From Nageia nagi (lineage: Eukaryota > Pinophyta): DNA of 64,000 nt. Under the pieces are notes generated by a model. That model was given only the letters and a program-made list of their open reading frames with translations. It had not been told where the DNA came from and ran no database searches. The stretch lies in the NCBI GenBank assembly GCA_050084985.1, contig JBITNC010000001.1, positions 99,262,001 through 99,326,000 of the forward strand, read 5' to 3'. A program made the translations under genes and the position numbers. Below, piece by piece: positions 22,717-34,104 of the stretch. Every line of letters starts with the position of its first letter. Within the stretch, counting starts at the first letter, position 1.

Positions 22717-23496
22717 TGTTTACAAATAAAATGTATTTGAGAATGTAAATAAATGAATACCTATAATACCAAAAGAAAATTTATAATTTTTGAGCTAACA
22801 AATAGCAATTTGTAACAAGACAAGCTGATATAGAAGATAATGAATAATTGGAATCAAAATGATATTACCAAATAAGACTAAGTTTATGTACTTACCTCAT
22901 GTAATGTACCTAATATTGATGAATGAAAGATAGTGATGAAGCTTCAACAACTAATGGAGTTTGCACCCAAAGTTATGGAGCAAGATGATCCAAAAAGAGG
23001 GCCATGAGCAATCTATTGCATGCTTGGAAGGAATGTTGGTGGTCTATTTTTATCTACAGAGGGGCACTAGTGGTCTTCATTAGGCTATAGTCCATTCCAA
23101 ACCAACTCTGTGCCTCCACACAAACTCTTAATGATCTCAATTTGATACTCAGAGAAACTAATAATTATCAAGACACTCGCATAAGGAAGTACACAAACCC
23201 AACCTTGAATAGCAGTGTTAAGAGACACCTAAAAAACTACCATCATCAAGACTAGATATGGGGTCATGTATCTCCTTGATGTGGGCTTACTATTAGATCC
23301 CTATTTATATAGATAATAATATGAACTACTCCTTAGGTTAGTGTGTACCTACATAAACAAGAATATAGTAAGTTGATGATATATATTGATCATATTTAAA
23401 ATAACATTAATATTCTTAAACTAGATGTGTATAAGTGTGGGCACATATTTCCTAATCTATTAAATTAAATGAATAAATTAATTTAAAGTGACTACA
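22717..23496 (-). repeat. 5' LTR of element C (right copy)
   Basis: Minus strand begins TGTAGTCAC and ends GTAAACA. Minus-strand TATA element TATATAAATA at 23302-23311. Confidence 0.92.
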
Positions 23497-23560
23497 GATG
23501 GAAAAGAAGAATAAAAAACCTTCAATGTAATGCATCTTAAATGTTTATTTACATAAGATA
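23497..23560 (+). pseudogene. Integrase C-terminal end of element A, right of element C
   Basis: After the duplicated GATGG the plus strand reads DGKEE-KTFNVMHLKC, the usual last residues of gypsy integrase (a D-G-K...N-x-M-H-L-K ending). This confirms that C lies inside the integrase gene. Confidence 0.75.
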
Positions 23561-24529
23561 GTAGCTTTGTACCTTACAAAATAATGAATATCTTACACAT
23601 GGTACATGTATTTTATATTTTATTTTTATTAAGTAATTTATTTAACTATTACAATGTTGTTAATAGCATGCATTACTATCTGCATGTTGTTATCAATGTG
23701 AAAAAAAGAAAGAAAGAAAAAAGATAGTATAATGTATACAGACCATGGACATAGAAATGTTAGGTCATCAATGGCCATCAATACGACTAGTGAGAGTTCA
23801 CTCACTTAAAAAGTTGAACTAATGATGTAGCTATGAGTAAGATGTTGGCAGTAATTCATCATCTATGGATGATGCAAATTGCTATGTATCCACATGATTT
23901 TTCTTTGATCCATAAAAAGCATAATATCTCAAGATCATATAAATAAAATGTATGACCATCAATAGGCATCATTATAGCTAGTGAGAGTTCACTCACTTAA
24001 AATACAAACCAACAATAAAATCATAAGTAGATTGCTAACTTTGATTCATGATCAATAGATGATGAAACTCATTACATATACAAAAATATTTTTATGTAGG
24101 GTATTTATAACACTTTTTATAGGTACCTACATCAAAATAAGGAAAGAAAATGAAGTAGAATTCATGTTGTTAATGATGTTCCACTATTTACATGTTGTTA
24201 ACAACATTCATATCAAATAACTAAGAGCTAAAATTAAGATACCATTTCTATATCAAGGAATAGACATCAGAATATCAAAGTTTGGAGTATTAGAAATAAA
24301 GTAGTAGTCAAATTCATGATTGGATAGTACAAGAGGAAAAAAATAAAGTTCTTTAGTTTTTATTTTGGTTGCACCACTCAAGGAGCTTTCCTAGGGAAAC
24401 CAAGTTAAAATAGGGTAGAAAAGGACCCTCATCATCAAATGGTAGTGCTGGATTAAGAGTTCAAATATTTCAAAAATTTCTTCTATACTTCTTATTTAGA
24501 TATGTAATCCAATTTCTTCAATATACCTC
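23561..24529 (+). other. 3' untranslated region of element A with two direct repeat units
   Basis: No coding similarity. Two units of about 190 bp start at 23762 and 23951. Both keep the hairpin-forming string GTGAGAGTTCACTCAC, a 5-bp stem around a 6-base loop. Such tandem units near the polypurine tract are common in Tat-type elements. Confidence 0.6.
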
Positions 24530-24544
24530 TAAAGAGGGGTAAAT
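24530..24544 (+). other. Polypurine tract of element A
   Basis: AAAGAGGGGTAAAT immediately precedes the right LTR. Confidence 0.7.
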
Positions 24545-25159
24545 TTTAGACACCTAAAAGTAAATTTTCTTGTATTAATATTTCATTTTATAACATCAAG
24601 GAATATTTATTATAAAAAGGATCAAAATATACCCAAGATAATGTAATCAATGTATTGGACCATTATATAATGTAAGAGGTATCAAATATTAAGAAAGGCA
24701 CCACAAGCAATGTAATATGTAATGATTCCAATAATAAAAGAGGAACAAAAATATTGCTATAAAAGAATATCAAAGGAAATATAATCTCTCATGAGTAGAT
24801 AGCTAGAGATAAAGATTAGAACATGCAATCTAACCAAAAAATATGTTTCGTAATACCACCCATTCTTATATTTGCTACACTCTTCATCTTATTTTATGTA
24901 TTTCAATTTCTACTTATGGATTTGCATATTTTGATCTGTTAATGGTGTACTTCTATAATGCTATTACTTGCATTCATTTCCCATAGTTTGTTGTTACAAT
25001 TAATGTATTATTCTTGTTATTTTCTATAGATGTGAATCTAATGAAGACATATTATTTATCATGTTTGTAAATATGTCATATTAATGATATATGCTTTAAT
25101 ATAACATTGTAGAAAAATAATGCTTTGATTTATTATTTATGCATTATTTTTAGTCTACA
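24545..25159 (+). repeat. 3' LTR of element A
   Basis: Begins TTTAGACACC (TG mutated to TT) and ends TCTACA. It is followed by CCTAG. It has visibly diverged from the left LTR. Confidence 0.92.
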
Positions 25160-25197
25160 CCTAGTTTGAAATATTAACCAGACTATTGTATCTTTTC

Positions 25198-26030
25198 TAT
25201 TAACACATAAAAATGAATTTATATTTTTAAATCAATAAATTAATGAAAACATGCTTGGTCTAAATATATGGCTTGAATGTATTAATATGATAATATCAAT
25301 GTTTGTCTTGAATGTGAGTTTTATAATGATTATCTTGAATATTGCATGGATTATCTTATTTATTGGTGTGGTTATCTTGAATGTTGTGAATTAGCCTTGT
25401 TTATGTAGATGCAGGCTGACCCATGGGTTGTATTATCTATTATCTATATAAATAAGGGATCTAATAGTAAGTCCACATCAAGGATACACATGATCCCATG
25501 TATGGTCTTGTAGTGGCAACCCCTTAAGGTATCTCTTGATACCGCCTATAAGGCTATGGTTTGTGTACTTCCTTTCGCGAGCTATTCTAACATCTATGAT
25601 CTATTTTGATATCACACTACTATCTGAGACATCCATATTGAAGTTTTGGACTTGATTTAGAGGTAAAAAACTATCAAATGAAGGTCATCGATGCTCCCTT
25701 ATGAACCAAAACACTATCAGCGCTCTATTATCTCTGAAACGGATCGCCCATGGTCCTCTTTTTGCATCTTCATAGGTCACTACATTTTTGAGGGGCAGTT
25801 CATCATCAATACATCACCAACATCTTCATCTTTCATTATCAGGTACATTTTGTGAGGTAAGTATACAAATTACAATCTTGTTTGGTACAGTTACATTTAA
25901 ATTTTTGAATCGATTATCTTATTCATTGCTATTGAGAATAAATTGCTATCCATAGCTCAAATACAGATATATTGGGTTTGTAGATATTTACCTATTTATT
26001 TATTTACATGCTCAATTTTATTTGTAAAAA
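25198..26030 (+). repeat. 5' LTR of element B
   Basis: Starts TATTAACACATAAAAATG (first dinucleotide mutated from TG) and ends TTTGTAAAAA. It has a short extra segment near 25945-25960 relative to the right copy. TATA element TATATAAATA at 25445-25454. Confidence 0.92.
25445..25454 (+). promoter_or_regulatory. TATA box of element B LTR
   Basis: TATATAAATA followed by AGGGATCTAATAGTAAG. It is identical at 29933-29942 in the right LTR and present on the minus strand in both LTRs of element C. Confidence 0.75.
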
Positions 26031-26032
26031 TT

Positions 26033-26050
26033 TGGTGAACCCGACATGAA
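26033..26050 (+). other. Primer binding site of element B
   Basis: TGGTGAACCCGACATGAA lies two bases after the LTR end. The primer tRNA was not identified. Confidence 0.75.
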
Positions 26051-26070
26051 ATATGCTTTCTGATTCAACA

Positions 26071-28290
26071 ATGGGTAGAGATATAAATGAATTATCAGAT
26101 TATCCTTCATTAGTTCAATCATCACCTGAACAAAATAAAAGGAAAAGAAAAACCTAGAAAGGAATCATGCCAATAAGAAAGAGTGCTAGTTTAATCAAAA
26201 CTAGTACCCCCTTTGTTGTTAAAATTGATTTTTCAACTGATGAATCTTATCATGGTGATTCTGAAGATAATGATAGCTTGGATGATGAAACCCTTGAAGG
26301 AGGAATCTTAGAAAATCTAGTTCCACTTTTGGAAAATAAATCACAGTTGGTCCCTTATCACTTGGTAAAATCTAATGATATGAACCTCATTGAAAATAAA
26401 CTAAGGTTGATACAAAAATTCATAGAGCATTCTGGGGCATTCTACAAGTTCTTCGAAGATCCTACCATAGCTTATTCAGTGCATAAAATCTATGAATTTT
26501 TAACTGTGAATGGTCTTAGATTTTCCTTTAGAACATTTCTTGATGAACCAATCTTTTTTTCAAGCATCATAATTGATCATAATAGGACCGCTCATGATCT
26601 AAACCCTATAGAAATGGACCACCTATGGCCCATTTCTACCATGGAAAGTCATATTAACTTTTGTATGCTCCATCATGATCAAAACTCTTTTGCCCCTGAG
26701 ATAGTTAAACAAAATGTTTGTGAACCCTCTTCGTCATCTTTGGCATTTGAAAATCATAAATCAATAACATTAGAAGAAAAAATTTGATGAAATAATTGAG
26801 TTTGGTGATGAGTCTGATAGTGAGTCAGAAATAGAACTTGAAACAGACCCTGTTGCACAAAAACTTCTTAATGCTTACCCTTTCTAGTCAGATAAAGAAA
26901 AGAAAATCAAAGAAATAGAGGTAAAAAAAATAACAAATATGAAATCTTACCAAAAAGCTCAATTGAGTGTAAGACAAGTCATCATGGGAGAACTAGAAAT
27001 TCAACTGATTCATGAATGGAAAGAACAAATAGGAAGATTTACTCCTGGAATACTTGATTATGAAAGTGAAGAAGAACCTAGAAATCTTGATTTCATAAAT
27101 AAGCAACCTAAAGATAATCCAATCACACAAATTGAAAAAGAAAAATCAGAGAAAATGAGAGCACAACTAGCAAACATGGTTGAACAATTAAAAAGGATGA
27201 TACATTTAAATGAAGCAAGAGATAATGAACAACTAGAAGAAAGTCACCCCCTTTGTTCAAGATTAAGAAGTAAAATTTGGGAAGGGAAAGATATAGTTTT
27301 TGACAAATATAATGGTATGAGTGATCCGAGAATGCATATTTTAATCTTTGAAGAAGTAGCTTATAGACATCAACATGATTCTGATATGTTAGCTAGACTT
27401 TTTCAACTTGGCTTAGGGAAAGAAGCATCTGACTAGTTCTATGGACTTGAAAATCAAAGCATCAAGAGTTATGAGCAACTAAAATGTGAATTCATAGATC
27501 AATATCAATATAACATAAAGAGAAAACCAACCATTATAGATCTTGCCAAAATGAAGCAAAAAGAAAATCAACCATTTAACAAGTTTGTAGCCAAATGGAA
27601 AAAAATTGCAAAATTCATAAATTTGAATGAGAAAGAACTAAAACACATGCTGATAAAATCCACTAGAGATGAGATGATGCTTAAATTCTTTAACTATCTA
27701 GACCAACCCCTCTCTGAAATGACCAATTCTATGATTCAAAAAGAGCAACACATGATGAAAATTGGTGTATGGAAACTTAGAAAAGAAGAAAGGGAAACTT
27801 CAACAATCAACATAATCACACAAGAAAAACACAAACATAAATCAAGCAAACTTCATACTCCATGAGTATACACTAAAATCATAGAAGATCATAATGAGTT
27901 GTTGCAATCATTAGTGAAGAAGGTCTAATTCAATTGCCACCTGTAAACCAACAAGCCACTAAAACTACAAGAGGATTTTGCCAATACCATAGAGTTCATG
28001 GCCACAAAACATGTGAATGTAAAAAATTCAGAGATATCACCCAAGATCTGGTAGATAAAAAGGCAATCTCATTTGAAAAACCTGACATAAAAGGAAAAGC
28101 TCCTATGCATACAGATAATAAAAACTTGGGAATCTACAAAAACCCCATGCCCAAACATAACACAAGAGTAATGTATGCACAAGAAAATACAACAAAAAGC
28201 CCTATTATCACTGGGGCACCATGGTGTAAAAATCAACATGAAGCTAGCACTAGCGGGGGTGAGTTGCCCTTCGGATATGTCATTTGGTGA
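26071..28290 (+). pseudogene. gag of element B, nearly full length
   Basis: Starts at ATG 26071 (MGRDINELSDY). The N-terminal part (to about 26787) is an unusual Ser/Asp/Glu-rich extension. A six-A run at 26777-26782 marks a frameshift into the next segment (EIIEFGDESDSESE). The capsid core follows with FDKYNGMSDPRMHI, YEQLKCEFIDQYQYNIK and KENQPFNKFVAKWKKI. After a second frameshift the C-terminus has CQYHRVHGHKTCECKK and DITQDLVDKKAI, a modified Cys/His knuckle typical of this lineage. Stops lie at 26155, 26885, 27434 and 27863. About 740 codons in all. Gag would package element RNA in the cytoplasm. The few lesions suggest recent loss of coding capacity. Confidence 0.88.
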
Positions 28291-28555
28291 GCACCCATGA
28301 TCATACTAACACTAACAAAACAGACATTAGGGTAGACATGCTAACCAACATTATGGTAGAGGAAACAAGGATCCATTTTTATGTAAAAAGAGAAGTGCCA
28401 GCACTCCATATCTATCAGTAAATACCACCTGCGGTCCTCTTTCATGATCTATTTTTGTTAAAACAAAAGTCATTGGATCCCCCTTAGTACGGAGTTCCAG
28501 CTCCTAGGTCACTATTTTGCATATCTCTAGGGTAGATATCAATTCTTAAATCATT
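28291..28555 (+). other. Non-coding leader to the element B minisatellite
   Basis: No protease or other pol motif follows the gag stop. The sequence is unique until the repeat array starts. Confidence 0.6.
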
Positions 28556-29180
28556 TTGTAGGCCTCTTGGCATAGTGATCAGTTTTATCTCATATACAAT
28601 AATCAATTTTATCATATATATATCAGGCCTCTTTGCATAGTGATCAATTTTATCTTATATATCAAACCTCTTAGCATAGTGATTAGTTTTATCTCATATA
28701 CAATGATCAGTTTTATCATATATATATCAGGCCTCTTGGCACAGTGATTAGTATTAGTTTATATATCAGGCCTCTTGGCATAGTGATTAGTTTTATCTTA
28801 TATATTAGGCCTCTTGGTATGTTGATCAGTCTTATCTCATATACAGTGATTAGTTTTATCATCTATATATCAAGCCTCTTGGCATAGTGATCAATATTAT
28901 CTTATGTATATCAGGCTTCTTGGCATAAAGATCAGCTTTTATCATATATCATACCTCTTGGTGTAGAGTTTCAGCTCCCATACATTTTATATCATGCCTC
29001 TTGGCATGGAGTTTCAGCTCCCATACATTTTATATCATGCCTCTTGGCACGGAGTTTCAGCTCCCACATATCATATATCATGCCCCTTGGCACGAATTTT
29101 CAGCTCCCATATATCTATTTTGTGGAGTTTGATTCTTATGCAACCATAGCATACCTCTTGGTGTGAAGTCTTAGCTTCCA
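28556..29180 (+). repeat. Two-phase minisatellite of element B
   Basis: Roughly ten units of about 38 bp built on CAGGCCTCTTGGCATAGTG and a GATCAGTTTTATCT tail are followed, from about 28945, by five units of about 45-50 bp with GCCTCTTGGCATGGAGTTTC and CAGCTCCCATA. The shared core CCTCTTGGCA shows that both sets derive from one motif. Element C has the same array in its 3' region. Confidence 0.85.
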
Positions 29181-29189
29181 TTACAGTTG

Positions 29190-29410
29190 TATGGAACTTA
29201 GCTCTCATCAATGTGTTATCATGTGTTGTCATGTCTTGTCTTGTGGTGTTGTCTTGTTGTGTTATCGTTGTGGTGTTGTGTGTTGTCATGTCTTATCTTA
29301 TGATGTTGTCTTGTTGTGTCATCATGTGTGGTCATGTTGTTTGTCAAGTCATTGTCTTATGTATGTGTGTTGTCAGGCTTGTTGTCATGAGTCATCAGTG
29401 GTATGGTGAG
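29190..29410 (+). repeat. TGTTGTC/TGTCTTG low-complexity array
   Basis: Short GT/TTGTC-rich repeats. They create overlapping Cys/Val-rich frames that are not genes. Confidence 0.8.
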
Positions 29411-29670
29411 ACTATTAGATAGACTGGCAGAGGGGACCACCTGTGGCCTCCATATATCAGCAAAAGCAATGGGGCAAGTGTGCCCAAAACATCACAAAAG
29501 GGAGTTTTCTCAACCCATATCTAGTACTAACAAGCTTTGTCATGATTTTTCTTGAATTTAGAATGGTTAGTGTTTATCATTGCTTGTCAAATTTTTCATT
29601 GCTATGATATTGTGTTTTTACTTTGAATGCAAAATCTCAATTCACTTCATGTTTCTTTCGATTTCACATC

Positions 29671-29684
29671 CAAAGTGGGGCATC
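29671..29684 (+). other. Polypurine tract of element B
   Basis: CAAAGTGGGGCATC abuts the TG of the right LTR. Confidence 0.85.
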
Positions 29685-30499
29685 TGTTAACACATAAAAA
29701 TGAATTTATGTTTTTAAATCAATAAATTAATGAAAACATGCTTGGTCTAAATATATGGCTTGAATGTCTTAATGTGATAATATCAATGTTTGTCTTGAAT
29801 GTGAGTTTTATAATGATTATCTTGAATATTGCATGGATTATCTTATTTATTGGTGTGGTTATCTTGAATGTTGTGAATTAGCCTTGTTTATGTAGATGCA
29901 GGTTGACCCATGGGTTGTATTATCTATTATCTATATAAATAAGGGATCTAATAGTAAGTCCACATCAAGGATACACATGATCCCGCATATGGTCTTGTAG
30001 TGGCAACCCCTTAAGGTATCTCTTGATACTGCCTACAGGGCTGTGGTTTTGTACTTCCTTTTGTGAGCTATTATGACATCTATGATCTATTCTGATATCA
30101 CATGCTATTTGAGACATCTATATTGAAGTTTTGGACTTGATTTAGAGGTCAAAAACTATCAAATGAAGGTCATCGATGCTCCCTTATGAACCAAGAACAC
30201 CATCGATGCTCTATTATCTCTGAAATTGACTGCCCGCGGTCCTCTTTTTGCATCTTCACAGGTCACTACATTTTTGAGGGGCAGTTCATCATCAGTACAT
30301 TGCCAACATCTTCATCTTTCATTGTCAGGTACATTCCATGAGGTAAGTATACAAATTACAGTCTTGTTTGGTATAATTACATTTAAATTTTTGAATCAGT
30401 TATCTTGTTCATTGCTATCCGTAGCTCAAATACAGATATATTAGGTTTGTAGATATTTACCTATTTATTTATTTGCATGCTCAATTTTATTTGTAAACG
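29685..30499 (+). repeat. 3' LTR of element B
   Basis: Begins TGTTAACACATAAAAATG and ends GTAAACG. It is followed by TTTTC. Differences from the left copy are mainly C/T and G/A. Confidence 0.92.
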
Positions 30500-30504
30500 T
30501 TTTC

Positions 30505-32457
30505 ATATTGCCATATATCTATTTTTCATTTATAGGAAGAATTTTTATTTGTATAGTTCATATTCTAAATTTATTTTAATTTTTCTACAAATAATACTTA
30601 ATATTCTTTAAAGGAATTAAAAATATAAAATGTAATCCCAACTATGTAAAGTAAAATTTAATATGTTCATAACCTCATTTTTTTGCCAATAAAAATTTAC
30701 AAATATGTTTAGATAATGCAAGCTTTCTTGATATTCAAGAAATCCTAGATTAATAAATTTACTTTTTATTTATGAAGACTATAATTTTAATAAATATAAA
30801 AGAGAAAAAATGAGATCAATCCTTGAAGAACTATAATAATGAAAATATACAAAAACTTTAATACCTTTTATAATTTACATTTGCAAATGAAAATATATAT
30901 CTTATCACATAAATTGTATTCATATTATTAATAATATAAGTAATTGTGATGACTTGAATTATTTTCCTATTAGGAGCTAAAGTATTAAGTTCATATAAAT
31001 CTATTTCATAATGAATATTAAGGACTAAATTATGAATTGTTGAAAATGTGATGCTAATGAAGGAAGAAGAAGATAAATTTATATAATCTCTAACCCTTAT
31101 TCTATCTTGCACAAGTGTCAATTAGATTTCTACTTTTAAATTATATATTTTTTCTCTTTTGAATCAACTTGTAAAGAAATAAAGCTAGAAAAAAGGTGCT
31201 ATGATAAATTAGAATTTCCAAAAACCAATTATGAATTTCATCTATGGTTATTTATTCACCTATGTGTCATATATTTTCTCTATTTTGATAAATAAGTATT
31301 AATATAATTGAAGGGAATATGAAAGGATATTCTTAGATTCTATAAAAAGGATATTATCATGGTAGTTTATTAAAGTAGTAGTATTTTTTTTTGTTGAACT
31401 TATTTTCCTATTTTTTGAAGTAATAATTAATGAATTGAGATATTTTAGACATGGTTATTTATAAAGGTATAAGCAATTCAAATTTATTTTAGAAGATAGA
31501 TATCAATAAGAATATCTTATATATATATATAGTTTTTATATGCTAAATCAATAGCATGATATTTAAAAAATATATGAATAAAAAGGATCTCTATTAAGTT
31601 CCTTGAATGTTATCATAAGAATTTCAATATTACATATAACACAAGATGCAAGTTCAAGATATCACATATTTAAAATAAATAAAAATTAATTATTTTAATC
31701 AAATTGATAAGGATATAGACACCAAGTAGAAATATAAAATAGACCCTTCTAATACCAAATTAATTACATTTATTATATTTGAGATTATACTCAAAATGAT
31801 ACTAAGTTGGTACCTTATTAGACTTAATGATATCAAAGGGATGTAGAACCTCATCATTTTTATTGGCTAACCAAATTATTATTCCATTACCCACATATAT
31901 AGTGCTCTAAATATGAGGTATTTATATAATCACTTGAGTTCTTAAAGTGGTTAAAGGGGGATTAATATGCAATTATGAATCAACCTGAATTTGAACCCAT
32001 TGATAGTCATTGAAAAATTCCCTCTACTATAATATTATTGATATTTTCTTTAATAGATAACAAAAGCCATTATATCTATATAGTTAAAATTCTCATGATA
32101 GATCCATGTTTAGTAAAGTATATATACATATTGGTATATAATTTCAAAAAATCTTACCATAACCTACTTATCTTAAGTTTTCTTTAAGGAACTATTAACA
32201 TCAACATGTACATTATCTTTTGAATGGTAATCTAAAATACAAGATTCCTTTGGAACAAATATTATCATAAGTTAAATTATTACTTTATACTTAATATATA
32301 TTCTTTACACATAATTGATAAGCTTTATCTTGAAAACCCCAATTTATTATGGATCTTAAATGGAGGATTTTCAATTAATGAGAGATGGAAGAAATTAAAA
32401 TTAATTTAATTCACTATTAATTATGTTGAATTTCTAAGTTATTTAGCCTATCATATA
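30505..32457. other. AT-rich DNA between elements B and E
   Basis: No coding, RNA-gene or repeat feature recognised. A (TA)n run lies near 31520. Once A and B are removed, 30505 continues the sequence that precedes element A. Confidence 0.6.
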
Positions 32458-33246
32458 TGTTTATTATTATAATAAAAATAATTAATTTTTTATTAATTAT
32501 TAAGGTTAATTATTATATTGAATTACAACCAATAACAGTAAAATTAACAAAGATCACAATCCTAGTATTAACTAAAGCAACCTAATATGAATATGATAAT
32601 AATCCAACATGCTCAATTAATCTTGACCTATTAAATATGAATTTCAAATTGAAATAATAACCTATTAATTTACTTATCATATAGATTATAACTCATGACC
32701 AATTCAAAGAAGTTATCAACAAATTGTTCTCATGAATAGGACCACTAGACCTAACCTCAGTGGAGCATTTTTTCTCAAAATGGAACATTGTTGCTCAAAG
32801 AATCACATAGAACTTAAATCATCATCATGAAATCTACTTCAAATATAGGTTACATGCATGCAATAGATAAAATTATTGTAGGAATAAAGTATGCTTGAGT
32901 ATAACAAAATATATATATGATAGGTGGTTTTAAAGAACACCAGTTAAGAGTATTTCTATTACCACCTATCATGGATCCATATTATATCATGATACATGAT
33001 GCACAACCTTTCACTCCATTTATAGGAAATAGGTCTAATTTCAAGGCTTCTCCTTAGGCTTATCAAGTTCTAATGCCAAGATACCTTCTTAGGCTTATCT
33101 CTAGGTTGACCTATTTTCATAATACATAAAGATAGTGAGAGTATGCATTACTTAAAATAGCAATAAATTGCTTAAATAATCAATTATTTTTAGATACCTA
33201 AAAGGTGTATTTTAATTGAATTAAAATTCCTATTTAGGTATTAATA
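32458..33246 (-). repeat. 3' LTR of element E (left copy)
   Basis: Shares blocks such as GACCACTAGACCTAAC and GGAATAAAGTATGCTTGAG with 44594-45286 and with 54838-55333. It adjoins a purine tract (minus CAAATTGGGGCATA) at about 33247-33260. Confidence 0.8.
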
Positions 33247-33260
33247 TATGCCCCAATTTG

Positions 33261-34104
33261 GATATGATTTGATATTTTTTAGATGAAAGGAAATCAAAGC
33301 ATAATTCAAAGTATAACAAATATCAAAGAAGAAAATACTCCCTAAATTTTAACTTCATGATGGAAGATTGTATGCCCTAGGTTTTACCAATGTCTTTCCC
33401 CCTCTTTCACTTGATTGTAATAATGATGGATTTTTCCTCATGGAAACAAACCAAGAAAAATACTAAGGAACCTACAATCATCATAACATAGCAAATATTT
33501 TCCATGTATAATATCTCAAATATAGACATTAAATTTCATAAATATCTCAAATATAGATATTAAAGTTAACATGTATATCATTTAGTGGAAGAAATAAAAC
33601 ATATCCCTTGTGGTATGCCCCACTAAGGGTTGCCTCAACATATTGAAGAGGGCTTACCAAATATTTCCTCATATCATTAAAAAGGACTTCCTACCTCAAC
33701 TTATTAAAGACATATTACCAAGAGTGATTACCTCAACTTAGCAAATAGGACTTACTAAATAATGTTGCCCCAAATAAGGCTTACCAAATAAGCATAATAC
33801 AAAAATTTAAGTTCATTTTTTTCATATTCAACATGCACTTCATTATCAAAGGATAATAAGAACAAGTAAATATTACCTACACTTACCTTGTTGATCATGA
33901 ACAGAAGGAATCCATAGCACAAACTGAATAGCAAAGCACTTTTCCCTAATTTATTACTTATTGGAGCAACACTTCCTAAAACATGATAAAGATATAGAGT
34001 TATAATCATATTTAACATTGCTAACAAGCATTGATAAACTAAAAAGAACCACAAATTTATGAAGCATGTCTAAACTATAGGAAATCCTCTTAAATATAGA
34101 ATTT
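33261..34104 (-). other. 3' untranslated region of element E
   Basis: Between the integrase end and the polypurine tract. The open minus frame 33755-34054 is hydrophobic but has no family resemblance and overlaps the degraded tail of integrase. I do not regard it as a gene. Short GGCTTACCAAATA and GACTTACTAAATA repeats lie at about 33645-33790. Confidence 0.55.

Larger units (their letters stand above)
20070..23496 (-). mobile_element. Element C: internally deleted gypsy retrotransposon nested in element A integrase
   Basis: LTRs at 20070-20819 (its 3' LTR) and 22717-23496 (its 5' LTR) are in minus orientation. They are bounded by a perfect target duplication GATGG (20065-20069 and 23497-23501). 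Removing it restores a continuous integrase C-terminus of element A. A primer site (TGGTGAAACTGATGTGAA on the minus strand) and a purine tract CCAAAGTGGGGCATT are present. The 1.9-kb interior encodes only a gag piece fused in frame to an integrase C-terminus, so pol has been deleted. It is non-autonomous and related to element B through its R/U5 region and 3' minisatellite. Confidence 0.93.
12461..25159 (+). mobile_element. Element A: Tat-lineage Ty3/gypsy LTR retrotransposon, with nested insertions
   Basis: LTRs at 12461-13096 (TGTAGA...TCTACA) and 24545-25159 are flanked by a perfect target duplication CCTAG (12456-12460 and 25160-25164). The interior runs gag, protease, reverse transcriptase, RNase H, second RNase H, integrase on the plus strand. 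The pol order RT before integrase marks Ty3/gypsy, and the extra RNase H after the first is the hallmark of the plant Tat lineage. Fragment H (minus) interrupts gag and element C (minus) interrupts the integrase C-terminus. Every gene carries stops, frameshifts and deletions. The element is inactive and old, judged by LTR divergence. Confidence 0.93.
25198..30499 (+). mobile_element. Element B: gag-only (TR-GAG type) gypsy LTR retrotransposon
   Basis: LTRs at 25198-26030 and 29685-30499 are flanked by a perfect target duplication TTTTC (25193-25197 and 30500-30504). The primer site follows at 26033, a long gag occupies 26071-28290, and minisatellites fill the space to the polypurine tract. 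No protease, RT, RNase H or integrase similarity is present in the 1.4 kb after gag. It therefore belongs to the class of terminal-repeat elements carrying only gag, presumably mobilised by a Tat-type partner. The two LTRs are very similar, making B the youngest insertion here. It landed 34 bp past the end of element A. Confidence 0.92.

Noticed and set aside
28556-29180. CRISPR-like array of spaced repeats
   Set aside because: Units are degenerate, directly tandem and of varying length inside an LTR element of a plant-like genome. No spacers and no cas genes.
29191-29422. Overlapping Cys/Val-rich ORFs
   Set aside because: They are low-complexity TGTTGTC repeats in the 3' region of element B, open in several frames at once.
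33755-34054. 99-codon hydrophobic ORF as an envelope-like protein of element E
   Set aside because: It overlaps the degraded integrase tail and 3' region. It lacks a signal peptide, cysteine pattern or transmembrane arrangement expected of an envelope-like gene.
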